A stretch of 64,000 bases of DNA from Pelosinus propionicus DSM 13327 (GCF_900114615.1 NZ_FOTS01000004.1:62001-126000); one strand, 5' to 3'. Positions 45,172-54,833 are shown, counted from the stretch's first letter. The notes: generated by a model from the sequence alone, not told the origin. Program-made: numbers and translations.

Positions 45172-46593
45172 CTATTTTATTTTCGATACACCCTCTTGCA
45201 GGCACCAAACCTGATGTAATAGCTTAACACCCTGATCAATTTCATTGCTGCTCATACTACCAAATCCAAGCATGACTTGAGAGTTGGCAGCATTATGATG
45301 CAGATACGTACTGGAGAGAGGGAACAGTCTCACCTCTCTTTCCTGAGCGCGATAAATCAGTTCCTCTTCATTAAGGGAATTGCCAATCAGCTCTAAAATA
45401 ATATGAAGCCCCGCTCCCTGTCCAATGATATGAGCTTGAGAGGCAAAATGCTGCTGGATCGATTCGACGATTGCATCATGCTTCTTTTTATATACATTTC
45501 GCATTTTGCGCAAGTGTTGTTCCCAATACCCTTGTTCCATAAACTTATGGAGTGTTCTCTGGTCTAATAAAGAAACATTCGCAGCATACTCCCTAAACAT
45601 TTCACGATAAACATCGAGTAATCGATAAGGTAATACCATATAACTGACCCGGAGAGCAGGCGATAATACCTTAGAAAACGTACCTACATAAACGATATTT
45701 CCTTGGGGATGTAATCCCTGCAGGGCAGGAATCGGTTTGCCCAGGTATCGCAGTTCACTGTCATAGTCGTCTTCAATAATGACGCCTCCGACATTTTCTG
45801 CCCAGTCAATTAATCGTAGTCTATTTGCCACAGGCATAACATGTCCTAAAGGAAACTGATGGGAAGGTGTGACATACACAATGGTACTGTCAGTCTTTTG
45901 CAGACACCCTAAATCAATACCCTCGGAATTGACTGGTATCGGGGTAAGAGAAAAGGAATGATTCCGAAAAACAGCTTTTGGAATAAAGTGTCCGGGATCT
46001 TCCATGGCAAAGCTAGAATGATTTTTCCTCAATATAGGTGCCAGAATCGATAAACTGTCTTGAAGCCCAGAACAAACGATGATTTGCTCTGGATCACAAG
46101 AAATCCCCCGTGAGCGAGACAGATATCGCTGTATCTCATAGCGCAATGCAAAATCGCCCTGCTGATTGCCATAAAAAGCAAGCTGTCTCGACTCTTCCTT
46201 TAAACACTCCACATACAATTTGCGCCATAGGTTGACAGGGAAACTTTCTGGCGAAAGACACGCAGGATGAAAATCAAAGGAAATTGTTTTTGTATCTTTA
46301 GAAACGGTTCTCGCTGATGTAATGCTATTGCTAGGATAGGCTGGAAAGACGTCTGGTTCTATAAAAGAGACATAGTATCCACTTCTTGGCTTGCTGTGTA
46401 TATACCCCTCAGCACATAACTGCTGATAGGCATACTCTACCGTATTGCGGCTTACAGATAATTCAATAGACAAATTCTTAACTGATAGAAGCTTTGCAGC
46501 GGGGAGCAATTCTCCTGATAAAATTTGCTTCTTGATGTGGCTGTAGATCTTTTTGTGCAACGGCTGGCGGTCCTTATTGTCCAATATAAACAT
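45172..46593 (-). CDS. MocR/PdxR-family regulator (GntR HTH plus aminotransferase domain)
   Basis: A 473-residue fusion of a GntR winged helix (about 10-75, with LSVSRNTVEYAYQQL) and a fold-type I aminotransferase domain (about 110-465). The PLP lysine is in GTFSKVLSPALR. MocR proteins use PLP as effector or cofactor and often control a divergent gene. Here the divergent gene is a PNPOx-fold flavoprotein and an operator-like repeat lies between them. ATG 46593 follows AGGGTG. Confidence 0.9.
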   Translation of the reverse strand: MFILDNKDRQPLHKKIYSHIKKQILSGELLPAAKLLSVKNLSIELSVSRNTVEYAYQQLCAEGYIHSKPRSGYYVSFIEPDVFPAYPSNSITSARTVSKDTKTISFDFHPACLSPESFPVNLWRKLYVECLKEESRQLAFYGNQQGDFALRYEIQRYLSRSRGISCDPEQIIVCSGLQDSLSILAPILRKNHSSFAMEDPGHFIPKAVFRNHSFSLTPIPVNSEGIDLGCLQKTDSTIVYVTPSHQFPLGHVMPVANRLRLIDWAENVGGVIIEDDYDSELRYLGKPIPALQGLHPQGNIVYVGTFSKVLSPALRVSYMVLPYRLLDVYREMFREYAANVSLLDQRTLHKFMEQGYWEQHLRKMRNVYKKKHDAIVESIQQHFASQAHIIGQGAGLHIILELIGNSLNEEELIYRAQEREVRLFPLSSTYLHHNAANSQVMLGFGSMSSNEIDQGVKLLHQVWCLQEGVSKIK

Positions 46594-46720
46594 GACTCTT
46601 CACCCTAATCCCATTATTTTCAAGGCTCTTAACTATCGCCATTATATCCAGGGTAATCTAGAGTGTCAAGGCACTGGAGATCATTTCTCAAAAAACTGAC
46701 CCCATGTTATATTTGAAAAT

Positions 46721-46740
46721 TACCCCTGTAATTAGGGGTA
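46721..46740. promoter_or_regulatory. Operator-like inverted repeat between MocR and PNPOx-like genes
   Basis: TACCCCT (46721-46727) and AGGGGTA (46734-46740) are perfect arms six bases apart. A TATACT -10-like box at 46750-46755 places the repeat over the -35 region of the rightward promoter. MocR binding is inferred. The 290-base gap also contains a CAGCGG/CCGCTG hairpin near 46836-46856. Confidence 0.6.
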
Positions 46741-46884
46741 GTTTTATTTTATACTATGAATATGGCATTCGCAACGTATGGTTATGCATTGTGACATGAT
46801 TGCGAGGGCACAATAACGATGTCCGGCAGCGGATAACCTTACCGCTGACAAACTTCTTACTTTAAACAGAAAGGATGTATTTTC

Positions 46885-47262
46885 ATGCTTAACGAAAAAT
46901 TATTGGACGTGCTTTCTCATCCCGCAGATGGAGCAATCTCAATTGTTACCAGCGGCGACGATGGTCCTCATGTAGTGAATACCTGGAATAGCTATATCAC
47001 GGTTACACCGGATGACAAACTATTGATTCCCGCTTCCGGCTTTGTTAAAACAGAGAGAAACCTCAGCACTCATAATGATGCGACTCTTTCCATCGCCAGC
47101 AGGGAAATCGAAGGTTACAGAGGAAAAGGAACTGGCTTCATTGTGAAAGGAACCACCCGTTTTATAAAATCCGGTGAGGATTTCGAGTTCATGAAAGAAA
47201 AATTTTCATGGATTCGTGCAGTATTAGAAATCACAGTAACTTCTGCAAAACAAATGCTTTAA
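46885..47262 (+). CDS. PNPOx-fold flavin-binding protein
   Basis: A 125-residue split-barrel protein of the pyridoxamine 5'-phosphate oxidase-like/flavin reductase group, with PHVVNTWNSYITVT and an FVKTERNL segment. It probably binds FMN and may reduce a small substrate. It is too short and diverged to be called true PdxH. ATG 46885 follows AAAGGATG. Divergent from the MocR gene, which probably controls it. Confidence 0.75.
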   Translation: MLNEKLLDVLSHPADGAISIVTSGDDGPHVVNTWNSYITVTPDDKLLIPASGFVKTERNLSTHNDATLSIASREIEGYRGKGTGFIVKGTTRFIKSGEDFEFMKEKFSWIRAVLEITVTSAKQML

Positions 47263-47345
47263 CACCTCAAGCTACGAATGAAACATCATAAAAAGGTGCT
47301 TGCCAATCAAGTAATACTGCGTTCACAAAAAATCATCCTGCTATA

Positions 47346-47382
47346 GATTAGGCCTTAGTCAGCAATTGACTAAGGCCTAATC
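47346..47382. terminator. Long hairpin between convergent PNPOx-like and eutC genes
   Basis: GATTAGGCCTTAGTCA (47346-47361) and its perfect complement (47367-47382) are separated by five bases. There is no U tract, but the position between two converging genes suggests bidirectional termination. Confidence 0.7.
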
Positions 47383-47415
47383 CTATATGTTAGCTGTTGA
47401 ATACAGCCTTTCTAC

Positions 47416-48183
47416 TCAGATTTTCAGCTCCACGCCGCTTTTTTTCTCGCGAATTAATACTTCTACCAGATTTACAAGCTGTGCACCAGCTTCTACCGGC
47501 GGTACACCTTTGCGGTGAATGTTGGAAATCACGGTTCTTTGTGATTCCGGCTTTAAGGTGCTGGACTCATAAGCCATATAGGAACTCATGCTTTCATCCG
47601 TTGCCAAACCTGGCCTTTCACCAACCAGCAAGATCGTTACCTTCGCCTGTATGGCTTCACTAATTTGATCCATAGTCGCAACCCTGCCGTATTTCACAAA
47701 GATAGGCGTACCGATTGTATACCCCTTGGCGGTTAGCCCATCCATTAGAATCGGATAAATATCGGCTAAATTGGCATTAATGGCACAGGCACTTAAACCA
47801 TCAGTTGCTATGATTTGCACATCAGGACTCTCAATACAATTACCCTTAATTCCATCGAGAGTTTCCTGAGAGAATACTCTTCCTAAATCCGGTCTTTTGA
47901 TATACTGCTCTTTATCTTCTGCCAGAGTCTGTACTTTAAAAAACCCCAGCTGATCAACAATCGATTCATCGACCTCCGACCAAACTGCATCCATTGCTAC
48001 TGCATGATCCGCTCTAAATTTCAATAAGGTTTCGGTTTTGCACCGATCCCCTGCTCTGCCTAAACAAATTCTTGCATTGGTTGTTTTTTTTAGCCTGCTG
48101 CAACTTTCCGTATCCCGAGGATTATCAATGGTCACCCGTTCATAGTAATCGACCAGGGATATATCTTTTATCATTTCACTCAT
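47416..48183 (-). CDS. eutC: Ethanolamine ammonia-lyase small subunit
   Basis: EutC with EutB forms the B12-dependent enzyme that converts ethanolamine to acetaldehyde and ammonia. The 255-residue protein has RICLGRAGDRCKTETLLKF and DHAVAMDAVW near the N-terminus, and later VLLVGERPGLA-like (ILLVGERPGLATDESMS) and AYES segments. It is a little shorter at the N-terminus than enteric EutC (about 295 residues), where the targeting tail for the microcompartment lies. ATG 48183 follows GGAG; a GTG four codons upstream overlaps the site. It ends the eut operon. Confidence 0.95.
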   Translation of the reverse strand: MSEMIKDISLVDYYERVTIDNPRDTESCSRLKKTTNARICLGRAGDRCKTETLLKFRADHAVAMDAVWSEVDESIVDQLGFFKVQTLAEDKEQYIKRPDLGRVFSQETLDGIKGNCIESPDVQIIATDGLSACAINANLADIYPILMDGLTAKGYTIGTPIFVKYGRVATMDQISEAIQAKVTILLVGERPGLATDESMSSYMAYESSTLKPESQRTVISNIHRKGVPPVEAGAQLVNLVEVLIREKKSGVELKI

Positions 48184-48197
48184 AATGTACTCCACTC

Positions 48198-49556
48198 CTA
48201 AGCTGTAAAGATGGAAGGATCTCCAGCCTTTTTAGTTAATTTCCCATTTTCCAATATGCCAAGCTCTTCCATTCTTTGATTAAATTCCTTAATCGGTTTT
48301 TTACCCGTAATGTCTCGCAGGCTGGCAATATCGTGATAGCTGGTCGTTTGGTACATTAACATTACATCATCGCCTCCAGGAATACCCATGAAATAGGTGC
48401 AATCACATGCTGCAAGCAGCAAGGCTAAATTTTCTACATCGTTCTGGTCGGCTTTCATGTGATTGTTATAGCACACATCCACTCCCATAGGCAAACCCGT
48501 TAATTTCCCCATAAAATGATCTTCCAGCCCTGCTCGAATCATTTGCCGGCCGTCATACAAATATTCCGGACCGATAAAACCAACTACTGTATTCACTAAA
48601 AAAGGATGATACCGTTTCGCCAGACCATAACATCTTGCTTCCATCGTCAACTGGTCGGCGCCATGATGTCCTTCTGAAGACAGCTCTGAGCCTTGCCCGG
48701 TTTCAAAATACATAAAATTTGGACCTCGGGAACTCTTCTTTTCCCTCATGACTTCATAGGCTTCATCCATGAGTTTTACCGTTATACCAAAGGCTTCATT
48801 GGATTTTTGGGAGCCCGCCAGGCTTTGAAACATCAGATCCATGGGAACGCCTTTCTGCAAAGCAGCCATTTGGCTCGTAACATGGGCTAATACACAATTT
48901 TGGGTAGGAATATCCCATTTCACCATAAAATCTTTAAAACTATGTAAAACAGCTGATATGCTGCTTATTGTATCCACTACAGGATTTAAACCGATAACGG
49001 CATCACCAATACCGTAACTAATCCCTTCCATAGTAGAAGCCATAATGCCGGCTAAACCATCCGTAGGATGATTGGGCTGCAACCGTGAAGACAGCGTACC
49101 CCCTTCACCAATTGTCGTATTGCAAGTAGCAAGGTTATGTATTTTCTTAGCAGCATATACTAAGTCCATATTACTCATTAATTTCGTAACGCCAGCAATC
49201 ATTTCCGAAGTTAAGCCATCATGGATATTTTTGATCTCATCCTCACTTGATTTTAGTAAAAATTCTCTAAAGTCTCCCACCGTCATTGATTTGATCATGC
49301 CAAAAGCGCTTGGATCAACTCCATCTTGAATGGCTCTTGTAACTTCGTCATCTTCATAAGGAACTACGGGATTATTTCGCAGATCCTCAAGGGTCATTTC
49401 TGATAAAACAACCTTCGCTGCTACTCTCTCTGCTGTATCCCGGGCTGCAATGCCTGCCAGAATATCACCTGATTTTTCCTCATTGGCTTTAGCAAGTACT
49501 TCCTTTATATCTTTAAACTCATAACTTTTCCCAAAAAGCCTTGTCTTTAGTATCAT
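48198..49556 (-). CDS. eutB: Ethanolamine ammonia-lyase large subunit
   Basis: The 452-residue catalytic subunit with the family blocks TIGEGGTLSSRLQPNHPTD, FETGQGSELSSEGHHGADQ, the substrate-site GMIK- and SYGIGDAVIGLNPV segments, and the late GIPGGDDVMLMYQT motif. It carries the active-site barrel and part of the cobalamin site. ATG 49556 follows AGGTG; three upstream codons are excluded. It lies between eutA and eutC. Confidence 0.97.
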   Translation of the reverse strand: MILKTRLFGKSYEFKDIKEVLAKANEEKSGDILAGIAARDTAERVAAKVVLSEMTLEDLRNNPVVPYEDDEVTRAIQDGVDPSAFGMIKSMTVGDFREFLLKSSEDEIKNIHDGLTSEMIAGVTKLMSNMDLVYAAKKIHNLATCNTTIGEGGTLSSRLQPNHPTDGLAGIMASTMEGISYGIGDAVIGLNPVVDTISSISAVLHSFKDFMVKWDIPTQNCVLAHVTSQMAALQKGVPMDLMFQSLAGSQKSNEAFGITVKLMDEAYEVMREKKSSRGPNFMYFETGQGSELSSEGHHGADQLTMEARCYGLAKRYHPFLVNTVVGFIGPEYLYDGRQMIRAGLEDHFMGKLTGLPMGVDVCYNNHMKADQNDVENLALLLAACDCTYFMGIPGGDDVMLMYQTTSYHDIASLRDITGKKPIKEFNQRMEELGILENGKLTKKAGDPSIFTA

Positions 49557-49582
49557 TTTCTTCACCTGTTCTTTTCATTTCT

Positions 49583-50983
49583 TCACTGCTTAAAAATTAG
49601 CGTTTTTACAACAGTAGGTACTACATTGGCAATGGATTTGCCGATATCAATATAATCACCATTATCAACCTTAATTTGATCAATACAAATTACCCTTGTT
49701 CCTGTATTCAGCATATTCATTACCGTTTGCCCCAATGCTTTAGCAAAATCATTTTCAACAATTACAATCACCGGATGGGAACCCATCGCATTGGCGGCAA
49801 TGGCTTTTGCCATCTCTTTTATTTGCCCATAGGATGGTGACTTCGGACCTTTGAACGCAAGGGCTACGGGAATATCGCCATATCGTTTGATTTTCTCACC
49901 AATTCCGTTGAACATAAGATTGATATCCTCATTCTCTGCAAGCTTAATAATAGGAATATTTTTAAGAGGAAGCAGGTCCTCATCAAACAAAATCGTGCTG
50001 CCGCTGATTTTTATAGAATGACTGCCTGCCCCTATGACAGTAGCCCGTATCTTCTCTCTAGCTTCTACAAGATGATATTGATCATTTTCAAAGGCTTTTC
50101 GAATGGAGCATCCTAATAATGGGCCAATATCTCCAAATAGCGTAACGTCTTTCATACTGCCGATTTCATAATCGCTGTAGATAAATTCAGCAACGCCACC
50201 GGAAAACATGATCTTTTCTGCTTTCAGCCCCTTATGACTGTGACCAATAAACAGCTTCACAGCCTCTTCTTCTAAGCCTTCGCTGCTGCTTATTTGTACA
50301 AATATTTTGGCAAAAGCATCTGTAAGAGCTTTTATGTCTTCCAACTTAGCCTTTGCCCCAAGAACCAATTCGAGCTGCAAATAGTTAATAAGCTGGGTTA
50401 TCTTTTCGGAAATATAGCAAATCACACCTTGCTGATCAATCTGTATCAGCCTTCCACCGATATCCAAGGCAAAAGAGTCAATCACTTCCCCTTCCCAAAA
50501 GATTGCACCGTTGGTGGTACCCCCGCCAATATCAAAGTTAATGACTCTGGCAGTAAAATGATTTGATGCTTCCGCAGCTCCCGCCCCATAACCCGCCAAA
50601 ATGGACTCTAAATCCGGTCCTGCCGTTGCAACAACAAAATCGCCAGCAAAGTCAGATAAAACACGGAGTACTTCCTCGGCATTGTTTTTACGAGCAGTTT
50701 CACCCGTAATAATAATGGCTCCTGTCACGATTTCATCTTTTTGAATACCGGCCTTATCATATTCAGATTCAATGATTGCTTTTAATTCCGGTAGATGAAT
50801 CTTGTCTCTTGCCAATAATGGGGTGAAATGAATCTCACTTTTATAAAGTATCTTCTTATCGGTAATTTTCATTTCAGGAATCAGAAAAGAAGTCGCTGTA
50901 TTTTCTACCTTTATTCGGCTGAAGATAACCTGTGTCGTTGTTGTGCCAATATCAATGCCTACACTCAAAAATTCTCTTTCCAT
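49583..50983 (-). CDS. eutA: Ethanolamine ammonia-lyase reactivating factor
   Basis: EutA is an actin-like ATPase that exchanges damaged cobalamin in EutBC. The 466-residue protein has SVGIDIGTTTTQVIFS at the N-terminus, the NFDIGGGTTNGAIF phosphate-2 loop, and a VTLFGDIGPLLG block. ATG 50983 is chosen; a GTG five codons upstream abuts the AAGGTG site, so the start is a little uncertain. First of the three enzyme genes, just after the permease. Confidence 0.93.
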   Translation of the reverse strand: MEREFLSVGIDIGTTTTQVIFSRIKVENTATSFLIPEMKITDKKILYKSEIHFTPLLARDKIHLPELKAIIESEYDKAGIQKDEIVTGAIIITGETARKNNAEEVLRVLSDFAGDFVVATAGPDLESILAGYGAGAAEASNHFTARVINFDIGGGTTNGAIFWEGEVIDSFALDIGGRLIQIDQQGVICYISEKITQLINYLQLELVLGAKAKLEDIKALTDAFAKIFVQISSSEGLEEEAVKLFIGHSHKGLKAEKIMFSGGVAEFIYSDYEIGSMKDVTLFGDIGPLLGCSIRKAFENDQYHLVEAREKIRATVIGAGSHSIKISGSTILFDEDLLPLKNIPIIKLAENEDINLMFNGIGEKIKRYGDIPVALAFKGPKSPSYGQIKEMAKAIAANAMGSHPVIVIVENDFAKALGQTVMNMLNTGTRVICIDQIKVDNGDYIDIGKSIANVVPTVVKTLIFKQ

Positions 50984-51066
50984 TCCAAATCTACCCACAC
51001 CTTCTATTAGGGATACCTCTAATTGAAATTCTGGGACATGTCATGAAACCCATGCCCCAGCCTCGC

Positions 51067-52455
51067 CTATTTATCTAACTCATCAAGAACACCAAACTCT
51101 TCCTCAAAGGGACGAATATTCTTATTTCCCCAAATATAATAATATACAATGGCTACCCCATAAACAGCTAACACCCATGGTACTACTTCACTAGAAGCAT
51201 AGAACAAACTAACGAGACAAAAAATCGCAATCAGAAAACTAATCAGGGGGACTACTGGATAGGAAACCCTAAAAGGTCTTTTAAGAGCTGGCTCTTTCAC
51301 CCTTAAAACAAATAAACTTACTAAACTGATTAAATACATCGCAACGGAACCAAACACCGCAATGGTAATGACCACATTTGTAAGCCCTGTCAATGCGGCT
51401 CCCAATCCTATAATGCCAGGAACGATAAGCGCCCATACCGGTGTATGATGCTTAGGATCAACATATGCTAAAAATTTTGGCAGATACCCAGTACGAGCCA
51501 TGGCATAGGTCTGGCGGGAATAGCCCACAATGATGCCATGCAGAGAAGCAATCAGGCCAAATAATCCAATGAAGTTCATCAACATGGCACTGAAGGATCC
51601 CTCGCCATAAACAGAACTTAACGCTAAAGGAAGCGGAAAATCAACAGAGTCAATTAACTTTACATCCGTAATCCCCGCAGTAAGGAATAACGTGAGAAAT
51701 GCCATGATCATCAACGTTGCCATACCACTTAGAAAGCCAATGGAAATGTCTTTTTGGGGATTGACCATTTCTTCTGCACTCATCGCACCGCCTTCAATGG
51801 CTAAGTAGAACCAAATAGCAAATGGTACAGCAGCCATGACACCGCTAAAACCATTGGGCAAAAGAGGTTCCGCCATAACCCGGGACAATTCAAAATGAGG
51901 CAATGCCAAGCCCCAATAGATCACCAGACCAATCAAAGCAACAATCGTAACAATTAGTTCAAAGGTAGCAGATACCTTCATCCCCCAATAATTGATAAAA
52001 ATGAATAATAAGAAGGCGACTACCGTTGCCGTCATAATCTCAATGCCTGGAAACATGTTGTGAATGTAGCCGCCTACTGCCAAAGCAATGGCAGGTGGAG
52101 CAAATACAAATTCAATCAAGCAGCTCACACCATTCATATATCCCCAAAATTTTCCTAATGCACGCCGGGCATAAGCAGAAGGTCCGCCGGCATGAGGAAT
52201 TGCTGTCGCCAGCTCCGAATAGGATAAGATAAATGTGACATAAAAAATTGTCACCGGTATTAACGCCAAAGCAAGACCCATGACCCCGCCTACAGCAAAA
52301 CCATAACTCCAACCAAAATAATTACCTGATATAACAAGCCCAACCGCCAATGCCCATAAATGGATTGGCTTTAACACGCGAGAAAGATTTGCGCGATCAC
52401 CATCTTTCTTATGCTGAATAACCGGATTGACTGTTTCTACCCTACTGCTTTCCAT
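51067..52455 (-). CDS. eat: Ethanolamine permease (APC family)
   Basis: A 462-residue, 12-segment APC transporter with the ethanolamine-permease pattern GLVISGNYFGWSYGFAVGG in TM1 and IPHAGGPSAYARRALG after TM2. It imports ethanolamine for EutBC. ATG 52455 follows GGAGGAGG. Its leader holds an ANTAR-type antiterminator and terminator. Here it replaces EutH, and no shell or aldehyde dehydrogenase genes are in the cluster, so acetaldehyde must be handled elsewhere. Confidence 0.92.
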   Translation of the reverse strand: MESSRVETVNPVIQHKKDGDRANLSRVLKPIHLWALAVGLVISGNYFGWSYGFAVGGVMGLALALIPVTIFYVTFILSYSELATAIPHAGGPSAYARRALGKFWGYMNGVSCLIEFVFAPPAIALAVGGYIHNMFPGIEIMTATVVAFLLFIFINYWGMKVSATFELIVTIVALIGLVIYWGLALPHFELSRVMAEPLLPNGFSGVMAAVPFAIWFYLAIEGGAMSAEEMVNPQKDISIGFLSGMATLMIMAFLTLFLTAGITDVKLIDSVDFPLPLALSSVYGEGSFSAMLMNFIGLFGLIASLHGIIVGYSRQTYAMARTGYLPKFLAYVDPKHHTPVWALIVPGIIGLGAALTGLTNVVITIAVFGSVAMYLISLVSLFVLRVKEPALKRPFRVSYPVVPLISFLIAIFCLVSLFYASSEVVPWVLAVYGVAIVYYYIWGNKNIRPFEEEFGVLDELDK

Positions 52456-52487
52456 ACCTATTTCCTCCTCCGTAATGTGTCAGGTCA

Positions 52488-52536
52488 AAATAAAAGCCTA
52501 ATACAACCTTCTTTTCTAAGAAGAATCATATTAGGC
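52488..52536 (-). terminator. Leader terminator before eat
   Basis: GCCTAATA pairs with TATTAGGC, and an inner CTTCTT pairs with AAGAAGG; on the minus strand the tail reads TTTTATTTT. The 5' arm is shared with the antiterminator hairpin, so the two are mutually exclusive. Confidence 0.85.
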
Positions 52537-52550
52537 GACGTTGCCTGATA
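52529..52550 (-). promoter_or_regulatory. ANTAR (EutV) antiterminator hairpin in the eat leader
   Basis: On the minus strand AGGC-AACGTC-GCCT forms a hairpin with a six-base loop that has A1 and G4, the ANTAR-recognition signature, extended by TAT/ATA beyond one mismatch. Its 3' arm is the 5' arm of the eat leader terminator. An upstream hairpin ACT-AATCGT-AGT (52567-52578) may be the partner P1 stem but lacks G4. Confidence 0.75.
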
Positions 52551-52576
52551 TTAAGTTAATAAGACGACTACGATTA

Positions 52577-52615
52577 GTGAGAGCCGTTAATCCACGAAGG
52601 CTACCCCCTCCTCAC
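52577..52615 (-). repeat. Extra stem-loop in the eat leader
   Basis: On the minus strand GTGAG (52615-52611) pairs with CTCAC (52581-52577) around an inner AGCC/GGCT helix. It lies between the upstream terminator and the antiterminator. Its role is unknown. Confidence 0.5.
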
Positions 52616-52621
52616 TGTAAC

Positions 52622-52678
52622 AAAAAAATAAGCGCTTAATAAAAATGTTAAATGAGTTTAACATTTTTATTAAGCGCT
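52622..52678 (-). terminator. Very stable terminator after eutV
   Basis: Perfect 22-bp arms (52631-52652 and 52657-52678) with a TGAG loop and a T7 tail on the minus strand. It closes the eutWV transcript. A hairpin AGC-AATAGC-GCT just upstream shares its 5' arm, so it might also be under EutV control. The stretch 52679-52780 is AT-rich with no clear promoter. Confidence 0.9.
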
Positions 52679-52780
52679 ATTGCTACAATATTCCTTTTTG
52701 AAAAAATTCTTTAATCTTTGGTTTTATATTATTCGCCCTAATCAGAAATAGTCCTGCAAAAACAAAAAGTTTTTATTTTT

Positions 52781-53353
52781 TTATTTTTTTATTTTTTCAA
52801 TAATCCTTTGGGCGATTTGAGCAGGAGTCGTCTGCCGCTGCATGGATTCCTGCAATAAGCGTTTATGAGCCTCTCCAGCAGAAATACCCAAACGATCTTG
52901 GATGATGGACCGCGCTTGACTGATTAATTTTTGATTTTTTAAGTTTTCTTTCGTTTTGTCCAGTTCTTGATGCGTACTATACATGTCTTTCCAACGAGCA
53001 TATGCAATCTGCACCGCAGCAATGAGATTCTTCTCTGAGACCGGTTTAACCACATAACCATATACATGTACGCTTTCTGCCCGTTGCAGCATCCGGGGCT
53101 GACTATGAGCCGTTACCATGACAACTGGTATATTTAAACTATACATGCATTGTGCCACTTCCAAACCGCTTATTCCTGGCATCATAATATCCATAATGAC
53201 CAAATCCGGTACATTCTCTTTGACTAACCGTACTGCCTGCTCCCCATTACCGCATTCTGCGCGCACCCTGTGACCAGCCTTCTCCAGCATTTCTCTCATA
53301 TCCGCCCGTATTAATACTTCATCCTCTACCAATAAAATTGATAAGGGTTTCAT
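52781..53353 (-). CDS. eutV: EutV-like response regulator with ANTAR RNA-binding domain
   Basis: A 190-residue protein: receiver domain (about 1-120) with phospho-acceptor Asp55 in VIMDIMMPG and the conserved Lys in YVVKPVS, a short coiled linker, and an ANTAR domain (about 128-188) with RSIIQDRLGISAGEAHKRLL. EutV-type regulators bind paired hairpins in nascent RNA and prevent termination when phosphorylated by EutW. The start ATGA overlaps the eutW stop. AAGGAGG precedes it. Confidence 0.93.
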   Translation of the reverse strand: MKPLSILLVEDEVLIRADMREMLEKAGHRVRAECGNGEQAVRLVKENVPDLVIMDIMMPGISGLEVAQCMYSLNIPVVMVTAHSQPRMLQRAESVHVYGYVVKPVSEKNLIAAVQIAYARWKDMYSTHQELDKTKENLKNQKLISQARSIIQDRLGISAGEAHKRLLQESMQRQTTPAQIAQRIIEKIKK

Positions 53354-54792
53354 CCTGTTTCCTCCTTTTTATGCACTGGGAATGAAATGTTAGCAACTAC
53401 GGATTGACCACAATTCTCGAATTGAAAGGTGCCTCCCAATTGTTCACAAATAAGCAGCTTCACGATGTATAAACCAAGCGTCCCCCCCTTGCTTATCGCA
53501 GCATAATCCCATAACCTGCAGCCGCTGTCTCTCACCTCAACATTGATATTGGCATCAGACTCTCTCACAATTATACTGATTTCACCATGAGCATCCGCCT
53601 TAATACCATGCTCCAAACTATTTGCAACTAGCTCATTCAGCACTAATGCTACTGGCACCGCTTGGCTGGCATGAATCAGGACAGCCTGCCCCTGCACCAT
53701 TGTTTTTACCTTCTGCTCCGGTAAAATATAACTTTGGACAACCTGCTCTAGGATGTACTCTGCCAAATCATGCAAATTGACAAGATCACGATATTGATAG
53801 GTAAAAATCTCATATACCTTGGCAATGGATAATATCCGATTAATCGTCGCGGTAAACTCCCGCCGCACAGCTTTCCATTTTGAACGGCGCATTTGCAGGC
53901 GCAATAAGGAAATTACATTTTGCAGTGTATTTTTGACCCGATGGTTAATTTCTTGAATAATAATATTTTGCATACCTAGCTGACGTTCTTTTTGTCGCAA
54001 CTCTGTAACGTCTTGAAAGGATAGTACACAGCCGTTAAACTCTCCCCCTGTTAACAGCGGATGAGCTTGAAAAAGATAGCTTGCATTGTCAAACTCATAA
54101 TTCCTGGGATTCTTTAACCCCTCCATCATTTCTGGAAGAGACACAAAAGATAACAATAGCATAAGATTGCCATCTAGTGTATCCCCTTCATATAAACTCT
54201 TGGAAATGCACATAGCCTGCTTATTGGCGTATACAATCTTTCCCTTATCATTCAAGATGAAAACACCATTACCAAGCCACTCCTCCCAGCCATATCCTGT
54301 AACTCGTAAAGACATTAACGTATGGCTTAAGTGCTCTGCTGTTTGGCTCAGTAATTGAACCTGCTGTTCCTGGCGAATTTCTTTGGAAATATCCTTTTCC
54401 ATGATTAAAACACCAATCACTTGGCCATTATCATTCGTTAAAGGAACTACGGTTTGAGCAATTGGTACTCCCTCTTGGCTCACACCGCGGATATTATAAA
54501 AACTTTGCCCCGTTGAAAAGGCCTGATATACAGCTGGCTCACACGCAGCATAGGCCAATTCACCTACTACGCTGTTACGATATAACGATGGCGAATTGGG
54601 GGAGCTTGCCCATGCCAAAACAATTGCATCTTCTTGATTCACCGTCAAAGCATCAATAAAAATATCCGTACCCGTTAATGTGGCAATCACAGGCAGCTGA
54701 TTTACCATATTCTCTAGAATCATAATATCAGGTATCATTAGATCCGTATGTGCTAAGCACAAATCCCGGATGGAATGCTCTGTTTCTGCCAT
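53350..54792 (-). CDS. eutW: EutW-like soluble sensor histidine kinase
   Basis: A 480-residue cytoplasmic kinase: an N-terminal GAF-like/Pdtas-type sensor (about 1-140), a PAS domain (about 165-270), a HisKA_2 box EINHRVKNTLQNVISLL with His284, and an HATPase domain with LNELVANSLEHG. In enterococci and listeriae EutW senses ethanolamine and phosphorylates EutV; the same arrangement and neighbours are seen here. ATG 54792 follows GGAGG. Its own leader has an ANTAR-type antiterminator, which implies positive autoregulation. Confidence 0.9.
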   Translation of the reverse strand: MAETEHSIRDLCLAHTDLMIPDIMILENMVNQLPVIATLTGTDIFIDALTVNQEDAIVLAWASSPNSPSLYRNSVVGELAYAACEPAVYQAFSTGQSFYNIRGVSQEGVPIAQTVVPLTNDNGQVIGVLIMEKDISKEIRQEQQVQLLSQTAEHLSHTLMSLRVTGYGWEEWLGNGVFILNDKGKIVYANKQAMCISKSLYEGDTLDGNLMLLLSFVSLPEMMEGLKNPRNYEFDNASYLFQAHPLLTGGEFNGCVLSFQDVTELRQKERQLGMQNIIIQEINHRVKNTLQNVISLLRLQMRRSKWKAVRREFTATINRILSIAKVYEIFTYQYRDLVNLHDLAEYILEQVVQSYILPEQKVKTMVQGQAVLIHASQAVPVALVLNELVANSLEHGIKADAHGEISIIVRESDANINVEVRDSGCRLWDYAAISKGGTLGLYIVKLLICEQLGGTFQFENCGQSVVANISFPVHKKEETG

Positions 54793-54833
54793 AAAAAGAC
54801 CTCCGGCTTAAATTGCAATAGCCAAAATAATAT

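Noticed and set aside
52567-52578. ACT-AATCGT-AGT hairpin as a firm P1 antiterminator stem
   Set aside because: Only three base pairs and G at loop position 5 instead of 4; kept only as a possibility in the entry for the eat leader.
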